Assembly: GCA_033558025.1 (NCBI GenBank)
Contig: JAUCEF010000005.1
Location: 1,054,001-1,118,000 of the forward strand
Origin: Phytophthora sp. 'mugwort'
Taxonomy: Eukaryota > Oomycota > Peronosporomycetes > Peronosporales > Peronosporaceae
Direction: 5' to 3'
Length of the DNA: 64,000 nt
How positions within the stretch are numbered: the first letter of the stretch is position 1; each line of letters opens with the position of its first letter. This document shows, one piece after another, positions 46,901 to 58,800 of this stretch. The notes beneath the pieces were generated by a model, which was not told the DNA's origin, searched no databases, and saw nothing but the letters and a program-made list of their open reading frames with translations. Made by a program: the position numbers and the translations under genes.

Positions 46901-47254
46901 TTTAAGCAGTAGATAACGGTTGCGTAGCTATTCTGTGTAGACTCGAGTCGTGAGGTCTTCATTTCGCCAAAAGGAGAAGTCGACGACATGACGAGGCAGA
47001 TACCGTGTCGCTCCTTGAAACAGGAGACGTGGTGTCGGACCAAAACCGGCGATCCCAGAATCGGCGACGCGGCTAAAGCGCTGCTCTCGTTGGGGCAGAA
47101 CCCTAAGCCCGCTACGGCTCGAAAGCTCCACCTCCGCTTGATAGGGATGGATATGGCATCCGTCCTGCCGTACCGACCAATCAGAAGGCCAGGATACACT
47201 AAAATACTTGTTTCTTGTACCGGTGTAGTTTGATCTGTGTCGGCGGATTTCCAC
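43983..47254 (-). mobile_element. Degenerate non-LTR (LINE) retrotransposon
   Basis: On the minus strand the parts are in LINE order. An endonuclease-like region at ~47254-46300 contains RKNRLDYCFLTVDPLQEHSV. Reverse transcriptase pieces follow: LLYKPGDRSGPSNYRPLTLL at ~45650, EDQEGFVPNRSIRHLRLRFQ at ~45500, CAMLIDFTKA at ~45410 and VRQGDPLSPQGS at ~45230. A C-terminal cysteine-rich motif at ~44180-44120 (CDCDQGCTAVEDSEHLFCTC) matches the zinc-binding tail of LINE polymerases. Multiple frameshifts and stops show it is dead. Ends and target duplications are not resolved; the true 3' end may lie a little beyond 43983. Confidence 0.75.
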
Positions 47255-47611
47255 TATTTAACTTATCCGGTGTATAGTCTCTGTTTAATTATCGGCAACT
47301 TCATGATATTCATCCATAGCATTCATAACGGTTTACAGTGCAACTGGTATTGTGGCTTTCAAGGCTTTTGGTTTGAAAAGTGCGGTTTTCGTTAGAGGGG
47401 CTGGGTGTCCATGATTGAGTTTTGTTTCAAGCCCTACAAGTTAGGCTTAATATTAGCATGAATAAAAAATTCTGACCAATCAACTGGACTGATTCTACAG
47501 TCCGATATCAGACATTCATCAAGCTGAAAAACTGGCCTTAAAGGACTCAATGTTCCGAATGGCTGGCGCTCGCTCGGCATTCAGAGATTTCGTCAGTAGA
47601 AAGAGTTTAAG

Positions 47612-48576
47612 ATGACATACTCAGCCGACATTTGTTGGAAAGGCATCGTACTTATCTACGTCTACTTGATCGATGTGGCCATTGTAGCTAGTATTCTACG
47701 TTTCTCTGAACGCAGCCTAGACAGGTGGTACAAGCTTTCACAAACATTCTGACCCGCGCGCGAAGTCAAGGTGGCCGCGGGATGTGTGCGCTTTTGTAAA
47801 AGAGTACGTTAAAACACACTCGTGCTTTTATTTCGAGGAACTACGCCACGAGCTACGCTTGCGCCACAAGGACACAATTTGCATCTCCGACCTGCAATAT
47901 GCCGTGCACTACATTTCGATCTCAAACTTACTTGGAAAGTTATCACCAAGCGTGCAGGGGGAGAGCATGCCACACGAAAGGCGCGAGTACGTTGGACGCC
48001 TTTCTTCCTTCTACAGTGGTCCCGACCAACTCGTCTTCGTTGACGAGACTTCAAAAGATGAAAGGTAAGCTGTTAATGCAAAGCTAAGTATTTAATGATG
48101 TTTATAGATCTGTGCTGCGTCGGTATAGATGACAGCAAGAAATACGCCTGCTCACGTTACTATCGCGTTTAGCCGAGGCAAACTTTGGCTGCAATGGACG
48201 TTCTATTTTTTTTCCTCGTGGGGCGACATAGAGGACACCTTTGCCCCGTGCTAATTTTCATGAAGTCCTCAAGACGAAGATCCTACCTTTCCTGAATCCG
48301 TGGCCGCTGCCGCAATCCATCGTTGTGTTGGATAACGTCAAGATCCACATGTACAAGGAATTCCAGGAAATGATTCATGAAATTGGTGCATTGTTATTTT
48401 TTATACCACCATATTCGCCCGATCTCAATCCAATTGAGGTCGGGTTCTCACTACTTAAGCGCTGGATCCAACGCCACGCCAGCATGGCGTTCCGCGAAGA
48501 CCCACTTGCTGTGCTACAAGTTGCCATATATGCGTGCACTCGCCAGAAGGAGGAGGTCGAGGGGGTATTTGTATAG
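47612..48576 (+). pseudogene. Tc1/mariner-type DD34E transposase pseudogene
   Basis: A helix-turn-helix start at 47612 (MTYSADICWKGIVLIYVY, FSERSLDRWYKL) is followed after shifts by FVKEYVKTHSCFYFEELRHE and the first catalytic block VFVDETSKDERS at ~48030. The final block at ~48330-48480 holds VVLDNVKIHMYKEFQEM and PPYSPDLNPIEVGFSLLK. Its Asp and Glu are separated by 34 residues, the Tc1 DD34E spacing. At least two frame interruptions inactivate it. No terminal inverted repeats were located. Confidence 0.8.
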
Positions 48577-48659
48577 TCATTGTGAATACAAGCTAAACGG
48601 TCTGTCAATTAAAGAAATGTAGCTACAAAGTATTCTCCTCTTCATGTGCTGCTCATGTC

Positions 48660-49623
48660 TTAGCCATCTATACGATAGGTGTCTTCCATATCGACTGCTG
48701 GTGCCGAGGTGTGAATGTCCACAGGTACTCGGAATGGAGGGCGCAAGCGGTAGCTGGGGAGGCCTAGTGCGGCTAGGAGGTCGCTCACATTACCTGCATT
48801 GCGACTGGAACATCTTGGAGCCTTACACGCACGAGGTGGTACTCTGCGCATACTAGTTGTTGCACCTCCCATTGCGCTTGCTCCACGTCTGCCTATTGGG
48901 AGCCCACGTGTTGTAACTGTCGGAAAGTAGTGATGTTAGGAACTACGACTGGGGAACACTCGGGAAGCCTTGCCTGAGTGACAGCCATGTAGTAGTTCTG
49001 GGTTGAAGATCCTGCTGCTATCCTTTGGTCGCGCAGAAGCTCAGCCACGGATTTGCTGTTGAATTCGCGCGGCCGTCGCTCTTCGGAGAGATGTTGCTTG
49101 TTCAGCGGTCTTCGGCACGTAGAGGAAGAGCTCTGGCATGAAGCCAGTCTGCCCTCTACTTCGGAGCCTTGCCCTGTGCCATGCTGTTTCTAGCTGAACT
49201 TGCATCACACTGTTATCACTGGACAGCACTTGGTAGTCCTTTCGATATGCGTTGTTTGTCGGCTTGTAGTAGATGACGTACTCTGAGCTCCACTGGCCTA
49301 GTAGCTTGCTGTCAAAGTGCTCGTCAACCTTTGCGCGCAGGACACGATACCCATCCGCTACCTTAAACACAAACGATGGGTGACGGAGGCATCTTGTTTC
49401 GACCTGATCCATACGCTTGGCCATTTTTTATAAACAAGCGACCAGTAAGAATATCAGGAAGAGGAATTGCTTCCTGCATGGTGGAATTAAAATTAATCAC
49501 TTTTGGAGTACTGGAAAGGCCGTACTTCCGAGCTGTCGTACCGCTCTGCGTCACTAGATGATGTCTCTTCCGCTGAACGAACTGCTGGCAACACTGCCGC
49601 CATATGTTACCGCTGATGGTCAT
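48660..49623 (-). pseudogene. Frameshifted member of a probable multicopy family
   Basis: The minus-strand frame from 49623 reads HLVTQSGTTARKYGLSSTPK and MQEAIPLPDILTGRLF. It then shifts at an A/T run near 49430 into a frame reading HPSFVFKVADGYRVLRAK, WSSEYVIYYKPTNNA, VQLETAWHRARLRSRG and PKTAEQATSLRRATAARIQQ. A later piece at ~48790 reads NVSDLLAALGLPSYRLRPPF. The text looks like a multicopy oomycete protein family near transposons, but I cannot name a function. It is clearly broken by shifts and stops. Confidence 0.5.
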
Positions 49624-49900
49624 GCTAATCGCCGTCGCAAGTTAAACCTATGTTGTGCTGCTGCTTCAATCGTGCGGATGTAGTTGCTCTTCTGTCGCCT
49701 TTACCACTGTCCGTCGCGCGGAACTGCAGCTGCACTTATTCTGCTACCCCACTGCCACACAATCAAGCTCCAAAGTTATACAAACGCCCCACCCCGTAGA
49801 CATATGCTTACCCGGCTAGCCGCTCGTAGATCATCACCTTGCATCCGCTCTTATCAGCACGCCTCACCTGGCATTGCACCACAGCTGCCACCAATAATAT

Positions 49901-49964
49901 GCCTTCGAGAGGAATCGAACCTCTGTCCCCGCGAATGGAGCTTTTCCGTTTAAGCGACGAAGGC
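49901..49964 (-). other. tRNA-like sequence with truncated anticodon arm
   Basis: On the minus strand, 64 nt form a perfect 7-bp acceptor stem (GCCTTCG/CGAAGGC), a 4-bp D stem (GCTT/AAGC) and a perfect 5-bp T arm (AGAGG TTCGATT CCTCT). Only 14-15 nt lie between the D and T arms, too few for a normal anticodon arm plus variable loop. It is therefore likely a tRNA pseudogene, a SINE head, or an organelle-derived fragment. Confidence 0.45.
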
Positions 49965-50775
49965 GCTCGGTGTGGTGGCACCAGTTGGGCATGCGCAGAT
50001 GTCGAGTGCCGGCCAGCGAAGGCAGTCGTCGTTCTTTTGGTGTCGTCCGCGTGCTCTTGTCGTCGACCTCGCGCTCCGCGTCTTCCCCAGACAGCTTATT
50101 TTTGAATGAGAGAGGGCTGGAGGTTTCTGTCCACGAAATGAAGTGTCATCTCCTGATTGGATAAAACTAAATAGACTTAGGTACGGTTTATATAATTCTT
50201 CGCACCGCCTTACGGTGACCGATATCCGTTTGCAACTACCGATGTAACCCTTGCACAGCATCGGCAAAAAGACAAAAAGCACAATAGTTAATCATAAGGT
50301 ACCAACGAAGTACATTGCAAACGGTTTTCCTCCAGATGCTGTCGGGTCGCCAAAGGAGTTCTTTTCTTCGAAAGGGTTAGTGTGAATTCCAGCCAAACTT
50401 GCCGATGCTGGCCGGTTCTTCAACATTGGGCCAATACAATTCTCAGGTTTGGGATGCAGCCAAATCCATCCCATATGGTACGTAAGGTTTCACTTAAGTC
50501 CGATTTCGCAGTTAATAGTGACCATTGTTAACTCAAATGCATTTGGGCTCGGTCGATTTGCAGGTCGATTTGGGCACGTCGGTTCAACCAATCGACCACG
50601 GATACACGCACAATTACCGATCCGATTTATCTTCATTTTTGTTTTCAATTAGTACTGAAATAAAATATATTTATGCATACATTTGCTATTAATATGCTGT
50701 ACAGTATACTGTATACAGTGTAACGGTCACATAACATATTCAGCGTTTTCAGCTACCGGTTTGAAAGGGTTAAGA

Positions 50776-50807
50776 AATACTAGTACTATTTTAAAAGTAC
50801 TAGTATT
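50776..50807. repeat. Perfect 12-bp inverted repeat, 8-bp loop
   Basis: AATACTAGTACT and AGTACTAGTATT flank ATTTTAAA. It ends about 120 bp upstream of the B-box gene start in AT-rich DNA, so it may be a promoter element or a boundary relic. Confidence 0.75.
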
Positions 50808-50928
50808 ATCTTAAAAGCTGTATTAACCTCCAAGTATTTTTAAATACTCCAAAAGCTGTATTAACATCCAATTTTCCACGATGATTCGCCGAAAAATATC
50901 GGGTTGACGTCGCACTTTGACAAACAAG

Positions 50929-52610
50929 ATGCAGCCATTGGAGGAGCAGGAGGACCCGAGCTTCGCGTCGGTGCTGGAGCCTGCGCGTACGTGTCCACAC
51001 TCTTCCAATCCCACTACTAACTCGATATGTGTCTTAACTACTTGTATCTCTTGTGTTCCGGTCCTGGCAGAGCTGCAGCGGCCACACTGTGACCAATGCC
51101 GCGTCGCCATTGCCAACTACGATTGCCAGCGCTGCGTCCAGCGCTTCTGTAAACAATGCGAGCTGGTTATCCATCACCGTCTGGAGAAGCTGGCCGTCAA
51201 GCACGAAGAGAGCAAGAGTGACGGGAGGCCGCATCAGGAGTTTCTCAAGTGGATTAGCGGTGCGTTGACAACAATCTTGACAGGTTGTGACAACGTGAAA
51301 CTGATGCGGCTCTTGTTGCCGCCCTGCAGCCTGCCAGGAGTGCGGGCAGAACATGCAGGAATTCTTCTGCCTGGATTGCAACATGTACCAATGTGAGAGC
51401 TGTTGTGCCTCCAAGCACCGACAATTGGAGCCGCACTTCTTCTTTTGTGTCGAAGGTAGGGATGGCGGGGATGTGCAGAGCTGGATCCATGTGTATTGAC
51501 AGAATGTGCATCGCAGGATCATCGCCGAGGATATTTCCGTTCGCTAGTTGGAACCTGGTGTTTGTGGAAATGGTGAAGATGAGCAAGGGCGACCTGCAAG
51601 ACAGGGAAGCTCTTGCTAGAGTTGCGGCTAGTAAAACCGCTAACGAAGAGCTGGAAGCAAGGAACAGTACTACCGTAGCAGCGCATGTTAAACTGGAAAA
51701 AGTCGCCGTTACATCTACGCATGCGACGGCAACGGCGTTGGGGAACCTGTCAATCGATGCAGCAGAGGATGGTACGCCTGAGGCTGCTGCTCAACTGCCT
51801 AAGAGCCAACTGAAGCATCCATCACGAACAAGCACGACGTCAATTGTTGACCTGACGCTTGATGACGAAAGCGATGCCAGTACAAGCAGTCCGTCCTCTA
51901 GGCAACCATCTCAGCCTCATATCAAGCAAGAAATCCGAGTAAAAACTGAAAGTACGTGGCTGTCTTCGGCCGCTGCTGCTCACGAGAACCCGGTGCTTGA
52001 CGTAGATGAGCTGATGGAGAAAACCATGGGGGACGAGGAAGACCCTGTTTGGCGTTCCATGATCGGCGAGTATAACGAGCTCAGCGCAAAGATCTTCGAG
52101 ATTGACCAGGAAGTGGACCGTGTCAAGAAGAAAACGAAAGAGTTGTCCAGTGCCAAGCCGATTAACATGCAGGAGGTGCTTAAAGCTCGCACCACAACGA
52201 CGAAGCTCCGCAATGACAAGGCCGAAGCCGAGAAGTCTCGAGACGGAGTGGTGGCTAACGTTATTGTCTATGTCAAGACCTACCCCGAAGAGATGAAGGC
52301 GTTCCTGGAAACGTGCACTGCCGATGTACCTACTGCCCAAGCAGCAATTCACCGCAAGTGTGCGACCCTCGAGGCAAACATCCGCTCAACATTGGAAAAT
52401 ATCCAGCGGATTCAGCGCAATATGGAGGAGCTGATTAGCCTGAAGAAGGATGCCTTGGAAGAGGTAACGCGTCTCGGGGCTGAAATTGCCCAAGGTGAGA
52501 AAGATATCCGCAAGCTGGACAAGGAGCGGCAGGACGAGTTTTTGACGCTGTGTCAGTTTAGCAAGTCGATCCAGGCTGCTGTGCGGGAAATGGCCGGGGT
52601 CATCCCGTGA
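50929..52610 (+). CDS. Tandem B-box zinc-finger coiled-coil protein
   Basis: Four proposed exons (50929-50986, 51071-51259, 51330-51455, 51517-52610) encode 488 residues in consistent phase. Two B-box-like zinc fingers lie near residues 24-115: CDQCRVAIANYDCQRC with FCKQC and HH ligands, then CQECGQNMQEFFCLDC with CESCCASKH. A Ser/Thr/Glu-rich middle contains an acidic SUMO-interacting-type motif (SIVDLTLDDESD) and three sumoylation-type sites (VKLE, IKQE, VKTE). The C-terminal ~170 residues are coiled coil (KDALEEVTRLGAEIAQGEKD). No RING domain is seen, so it is not a classic TRIM ligase. It is the first intact gene after the repeat island. Confidence 0.75.
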
Positions 52611-53458
52611 TGGTCCGAAGACGATCATGTCGACCGAGTGACGTCAGCTTGTTAGCCCTGTAGTTGACGACGGCGATGGCCTTGTGCGGCAGAGTACGAT
52701 ACAAGTGCAATGTGAAATTTTGGAAGTGCCACACGGGAATTTGTCAGTCACGGAGGAATATCAATCCAAAGTTTTTATCTGATTACTGTAAGTACGTCAT
52801 CGGTTTCACTGGTATGCAGTTTCGAGATGCTGTTGCGATGACCCCGCTTAGAAGACGTCTGCGGTGTCGTCATGCACAAAACCGGATGAACGCGTTGCTA
52901 TTTTATTCAAGAGACTTATCTAAAAAACGCAAGAGTTGATCAATTGGTGCTGATTTTTTGACCGCTTCGCAGACGGTTGCATGCAATAGCGAGTTGCACT
53001 TACGATTAGACAGATTCACGTCCTGTGGCCGTGGACCACGGCGTGGTCGCCATGCAGGAACGTGGGACCTCGTCCGCGACGGCCGACGTGTCTGAACTGC
53101 ACTCCAGTGATACACGTACAGTATCAACGCCGACCTCGTGAAACTACTGTAAGCTCTGCATATACATGTACTATGTTTACATGTACGGGTGAAGTGACTC
53201 AGTTCATCTTGACCATGCCCAAAGTTGCCTTTTACTCTTCGTTTTTGTATGCCAAAAGTTACTAAGTATGCCATTGTATGGAGGGGTAGGTCTATCCATC
53301 TTCTGTTTGAACTTGAGTCAGGGATATCCAGATAAAGAGAAAAAAAGTAAGGCGGCTGGCCGGAGCTCCAAGCGCGCCGCTCGCCGTCGTCTCGTGCCTT
53401 CCCGACGCCTTGCAGAGCCCCTCGGACCGCATCCTCGCAAGCGCCACCGTCTACACTC
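52611..53458. other. Intergenic, one unresolved short frame
   Basis: No gene is supported across these 850 bp. A minus-strand frame (52903-53274) ends with protein-like text (CNSLLHATVCEAVKKSAPID then LLRFLDKSLE) but is Arg-rich and ragged upstream. I could not build a gene from it. Confidence 0.35.
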
Positions 53459-53470
53459 GCTCATTCCGCC
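53459..53470 (+). promoter_or_regulatory. Possible oomycete initiator for SPRY gene
   Basis: GCTCATTCCGCC matches the oomycete Inr consensus GCTCATTYBNCA except for the last base. It lies 64-75 bp upstream of the ATG at 53534. Confidence 0.45.
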
Positions 53471-53533
53471 GGAAACACCGCCTACTACCCGCTGTAGCGC
53501 TCGCAATCGCCCCTTGACATCCGCCTCGAGACC

Positions 53534-55567
53534 ATGAGCACGCGCGTGTCCCAGACGCGGACGCTGGGGCGCGTCTACTCGTACGCGCTGCGATCGCTGG
53601 CCGACACGAAAGACACGGTACGTTTTGGGGGGTTGTCGAATCTGTTTCCGGATTCCTTAACTTTATACGGTGATGCTTGCAGCTGATTCTGGTCTGCATA
53701 GGCCTGCTGGAGGCGCTGGATCGCCTGCAGGAGCGGCTGCATCTCCCCACATCCATCGTTAAGGAGCTCAAGCGCCGGCTGGCCAAGATGGTGACTCGCT
53801 CGTCTGTGAGACTTCAGACAAAGTGCCCAAGCGACCGCGAGCTCGGCGACGCTGTGGCCGACAGCCACGTGTGGGATGCCGCCGAGCCCGAGGAGGTGCG
53901 CGGCGTCGTGCACTGGGTGCTGGCGGTCACGGCGTCGCTGCAGCGATTGGTCATTCGCGCCTCGATCGGCGTGTGCCAAGGCATCTACGTGCTGGTCATG
54001 AGTCTCCCCGGGGTTTCCACGGCCTGCTCGCTGTTTTACGGCCTGTTACAAGCTGTGGAGGATACGCTGAGACTGTCCGGCGAAGAGATCATGGAGGCGG
54101 CGTCCGCAGGTGGACCGGGGTCCGGTAGCGGGCGTAGTCGAAGTTATCACCACTTGCACCATCGACATCACCGCAGCCCTGCGAGTTATGTTGCTGATCC
54201 AAGCTGTAAGTTGCATCGTGCTAATGCATTTTTGGTCTAAAAAGTTGTGATGAATTGATTTTTGTTCTTGTTGTGATGGCAGTGACGGCGGTAGTGCTTG
54301 AATACAAGGAAAAAGAGTGCATGGTGCCATTGAATATTGATCGGAGGATACGCCGTGTCATGCACTTTCAGATTCCGCTGCATTCGTTTGAGGCGACGGT
54401 GCGATTACCTCCAGATAACGTGTCAACCGCGTCTTCATGGAGTAGATCTGCCAGCGACGCCAACGCTGCTGGTGCAAATCACAGCCGAGCCCAGGAGGAG
54501 ACCACTTCAAGCTACGCTCACCTGAGTTCCGCGACGCCTCGGTCGATCCCAGTGTCGCCTTTGGCGCGTAAGCGCGTCCAGCTGGCGTTCTCAAATTTCT
54601 CCGACGACGTGTTGTACCAAGCACGCGACCGACTGCGACAGGAGCGTGCGGCGACGTTAACGGGTGATCGCGATCTGCGTGTGCCACGATTTAATGCACA
54701 TGATTGTCACGAAGATATTTATTTATCCTGTGGTCGCCATTGCGCGTCCAAGTCAGGCACAGGCATGTACCGCAGCGTGCGTGCATCTGTGCCGCTACAG
54801 AAGAATCGGTATGTGTACTTTGAAATGACGCTGCAGCAAGGGCGGACGCCTGTTCGTGGAGCGAACCAGAGTGTCTCCAGGTTCGAGACTTCTTCACAGG
54901 GAGTACGTGGGTCATCTTCTGTACTGGGCAATGCTGCGGGTGCCAATACTGGCAGTCCTAACGACCGAGCTGGGATCGATGCAAGCGTTTGTATCGGGTT
55001 GTCAACGCGTTTGATGCCACTGAATGCTCTCGTTGGAGCGTCAAAGTATTCGGTAAGGTCATTTTGCTGATGTTAATGTGGAAATCGGCGGACTGTAAGC
55101 TAACTTTGTCGAGTTGTGTATTGATACAGATAGGATTCTACTCTGCCGGCCACGTGCTTGTAGGGTCGGAACGGCGGCGCTCCATTGGAGTTGGCCGAAA
55201 GTATGGATTCCAGTCTATAGTTGGGGTCTTAGCATACGTCGTTGATCATCAGGAAGATCAAGCCGGGGATGCGTCATCCGGCTTGTCCGATGCTGGATCA
55301 TCCCTCGGCGAAGCGTTTGTGCGCTTCACTGTCGACGGGATTGCGCTACGGGATACCAATAACCGCGTGATGGAGTTCACATTACCGTTGCCTTCGAGGA
55401 GCGAGCTGTACCCGACATTGACGCTGCATTCCCAGGATGTGCACGTGTTTAGCCAGATGTCCGCACCCGACATTAGCAGACTCAATTTACAGGAGCTGGA
55501 TTTACCCCTTGAAGCGCCTGTGGATATATGGTGTCTCGATGGCTTGCGCCTCGGCGTTGCGACTTAG
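53534..55567 (+). CDS. SPRY-domain protein
   Basis: Four proposed exons (53534-53617, 53683-54205, 54283-55052, 55130-55567) encode 604 residues. The N-terminal third is helical with hydrophobic stretches (SIGVCQGIYVLVMSLPGVST). It is followed by a His/Ser-rich linker and the segment MHFQIPLHSFEATVRLPPDN. The C-terminal half is a SPRY/B30.2-like fold: NRYVYFEMTLQQG, SVCIGLSTR, then across the last intron IGFYSAGHVLVGSERRRSIG, VGVLAYVVD, VRFTVDGIALRD and LYPTLTLHSQDVHV. SPRY domains bind partner proteins. The partner is unknown and there is no RING or SOCS box, so a ligase role is not supported. The hydrophobic N-terminal part may be membrane-associated. Convergent with DDX46. Confidence 0.75.
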
Positions 55568-55847
55568 AATTTAATCTTCATACTCACGATGCAGGATCCG
55601 CAATCGCATGATGTCGATTGTATCCATTTCCTGCAGAATCGGTGGGCTAGAAACCATTAACAGGAGAAGCAAGACTAATGAGACTCGCCAGATCATTTGC
55701 TACATTTTCGTTTGTGCCTCCACCTCCTTACCTGCATGTCTGCAGATTGACACACACACGATGGTCCTACCGCCGAACTGATTGCACCAGTCCCAGCGCC
55801 TAGTCTGAAAACTCAACAGAAACAGCAAGGAGGTCTGCGCGATGGAA

Positions 55848-58800
55848 TTACAGACTGTACTTCCCGTATTTGTCGCCACCCAAACCGAACTGCATCGTAG
55901 TTTCGTCCAAGATGCGCTGCAGCTCTCGCCTGGCCTCAATAACCGAAGATTGAGTCGATCCCTCGATCGCCTACAAGTACACAAACAATGCGAATGTTAG
56001 CCTTCCTGAAAAAAAGATAATTCCACAATAATTTCACGTACCAAATACAGCTTCCGTTCTGACGGGTTGGGCTTCCGGCCAGGAGGAATATACGACCCCC
56101 TCGCGATAACAGCAGCACCAGTGAGTTCCGCGATTGACTCGCTTGCTTCCTTGTGGGTAACTTTCCAGCGAGCTTGCTGAGGATAGTCGTTGATTTCAAG
56201 CTCTTCGACGAAGTGATTCTCTCCAGGGCTGCCATTGCCGTTTCCCCTGCTGCTCAAATCCAGATTTTGGATAATTTTCTGCGCCTGGATGAAGGCAGAC
56301 ATTGCCCCCCTATCGATAGGTACCGGCTTTGGGCCAGCTGATGCAGACGGCTTTTCACTTGTGGTGGTGGTACTACTCTCCTTGCTTGGCTCTTCCGCAT
56401 CATCATCATCGGCTGCACCAGAATCCTACAAGCAGAATAACAAAACATTGTCACTACAAGCTCTGTTGAACCATATCGATCGTGATATCACCGTACCTCG
56501 ACCAAAATGCCCTGATCCAGTTCATATTGGCGCCTCTGGAGATCTGCTGTGCGTTGGGTCTCATTTCTCTCTGTTTCGTCGAATGTGAAACCCTTGCCTT
56601 TAAAGCCACTTCCGTGATATCTCGCTTCGCCGCGCGTAACCTATAGCACGATATTGCAGATATGCAGCCATTGAGATTCAGCTATAAGCAGTATACACGT
56701 GCCACGGCAAAAAAATACCTTTGCTTTGAAGTCTTCTGCGAGAGCTAACAATTGAGGTGGGACAGTCTGCTTAGCATTCTCTAATGCCTTGACAAGATCC
56801 ACCGAGTACTCCTCCTCCTGCAATTTCATAAAATTAATTAGTCGTGGATACGTCACCGATAACAAGAAAAACTTCACAGAACTTACATCTGGGGAGATAA
56901 AAGTGTAGGCGGTACCCTTCCGACCAGCCCGCCCGGTTCGTCCGACGCGATGAACGTAGTCTTCAATGTGATTAGGGCAGTGGTAATTGATGACAAGAAC
57001 CAAATCCTTCACGTCAAGACCTCGACCAGCGACAGAAGTCGCCACCATCACGGTTCGCACCTTCCGTTTGAAGTCATCAATCGTGTAATCTCGATCCACC
57101 TGATCTTTGCCGCCTGTACCACATTATTACCATCACAAAAGCGTTAGTATCGCTCTAACGTAAGACTTACGCCTAGACCCATGACGTACCATGCAACGAG
57201 AGCGCTGGATATCCAGCCTTCATTAAGTCTTGGAAAATCTGGTCGCATGCTTGCTGTTTGTTCACAAATATGAGGATATTTCCCTTCTCGTACCATAAGC
57301 CCAGAAGCTGGAGTAGTCGCATGAACTTGTCATCTTCTTCACGAACTTCGACATATTGCGTAATATCACCCGATGCCGTACTGCGCGTACCCACAGTTAT
57401 TTCCACAGGTTTCCTTAGAACCTTCCGCGCTAGAGATTCCACCGAGCGCGGAAAAGTGGCTGAAAACAGTAGCGTCTGCCGGTCTGGTCGAATGTTCATC
57501 ATTATCTTCGTAATCTGCGGCTCAAAGCCCATGTCGAACATGCGATCAGCTTCATCTAACACTACATACGTCACACGTTGTAGTGACACCATCTTTCCAG
57601 CGCTCATACAAAGAATATCAATCATGCGACCAGGTGTGCAGATTACGATATCTGAGCCACGCTTCAGGTTGGCGATTTGCTCGGAGACTGATGATCCTCC
57701 GTAGACCGCAGTAGCGCGCAAGCCAAGGCCCTTCGAAAACTTCCGCGTTTCCACGTAAATCTGCTGAGCAAGTTCTCGCGCAGGCGCCATGACGATTCCA
57801 ATTGGTCCTTCGCCTTCTTGCAAAGGAGGTTGAGCAAGAATATGACGAAACATGGGGAGCAAGAACGCCAATGTCTTGCCTGAACCTGTTTTAGCAATAC
57901 CAATCACATCGCGCCCCGACATAATCGCCGGCAGACCCTGCCTTTGGATGGCAAATGGTTCCTCGTAGCCATGCTTTTTGATAAGCTGAAGCATCCGGAC
58001 GCTAAAGCCACACTGAATCCACTTTTGCAACGGTCGGGGACAACTCTTTCCGCGAATCTTAATCTCCGACTCCTTGCGCTGTGCTTCCACTTCTTCCTCC
58101 GACAAATCCTTGATTTCCTTAGGAACCACATAGAATTTCTTCTGGAATGGAGGATAATTCATCTTGGAGTGATCCACAGGCTTGATTTCCTTCTTCCGTT
58201 GCTGTTCTTGCAAAATCTCCAGAGCTGAACGTTGATCCACCAGCTCCGAGTCTTCACCAATAATGTCTTCTTCAAAACCCTGATAGATACGCCCTGTCTC
58301 GTTTTTCTTAAGCATTGGATCCTCGTGATCTTCCAGTCCTGCTCCATTGTTCGCAATCGTCGTGATCGCAGCAGAAGTAGCGCTAGTAATCTTCTTCTCT
58401 TCTTGCTCACGCTTTTCTTTAATTGCCCACATAAATTCCTTGAGTTCACGCTCCTCGCGGGCTTCACGCTCTTCCGGTGTTTCATTTGCAACGTTAGCCG
58501 CAGCTTGGAGCTCCGCAGACGGCATAATCACAGCTGCCCCTGTCTGCTCTGCTGCATCCGGAGGCAAGAACGTGCCATAAATATTGATTTTATCCTTGGC
58601 TTCAATTTCAGACTGCGAGATCACGTTAGCCGCGGGGTTAGCGCGCGACTGGTTGATAGCGGCTTCGTCCACCAGACCAGCCATATAGGCATCCAGGGGA
58701 TCCACTTCCTTCACAACCTTCTGCTCCCGCTCACGCTGCCGCGCCTCCTCCTCTTCCCGCTTTTTGCGCTCCTCCGGAGTCTCACCCTTCTCTTCATCCT

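Noticed and set aside
28324..50928. RXLR or Crinkler effector genes in the gene-poor island
   Set aside because: I looked for a signal peptide followed by RxLR, or an LFLAK-type start, and found none. The RHLR seen near 45480 is inside LINE reverse transcriptase.
52903..53274. 123-codon minus-strand frame
   Set aside because: Only its last 40 codons look protein-like and no start or splice structure could be built.
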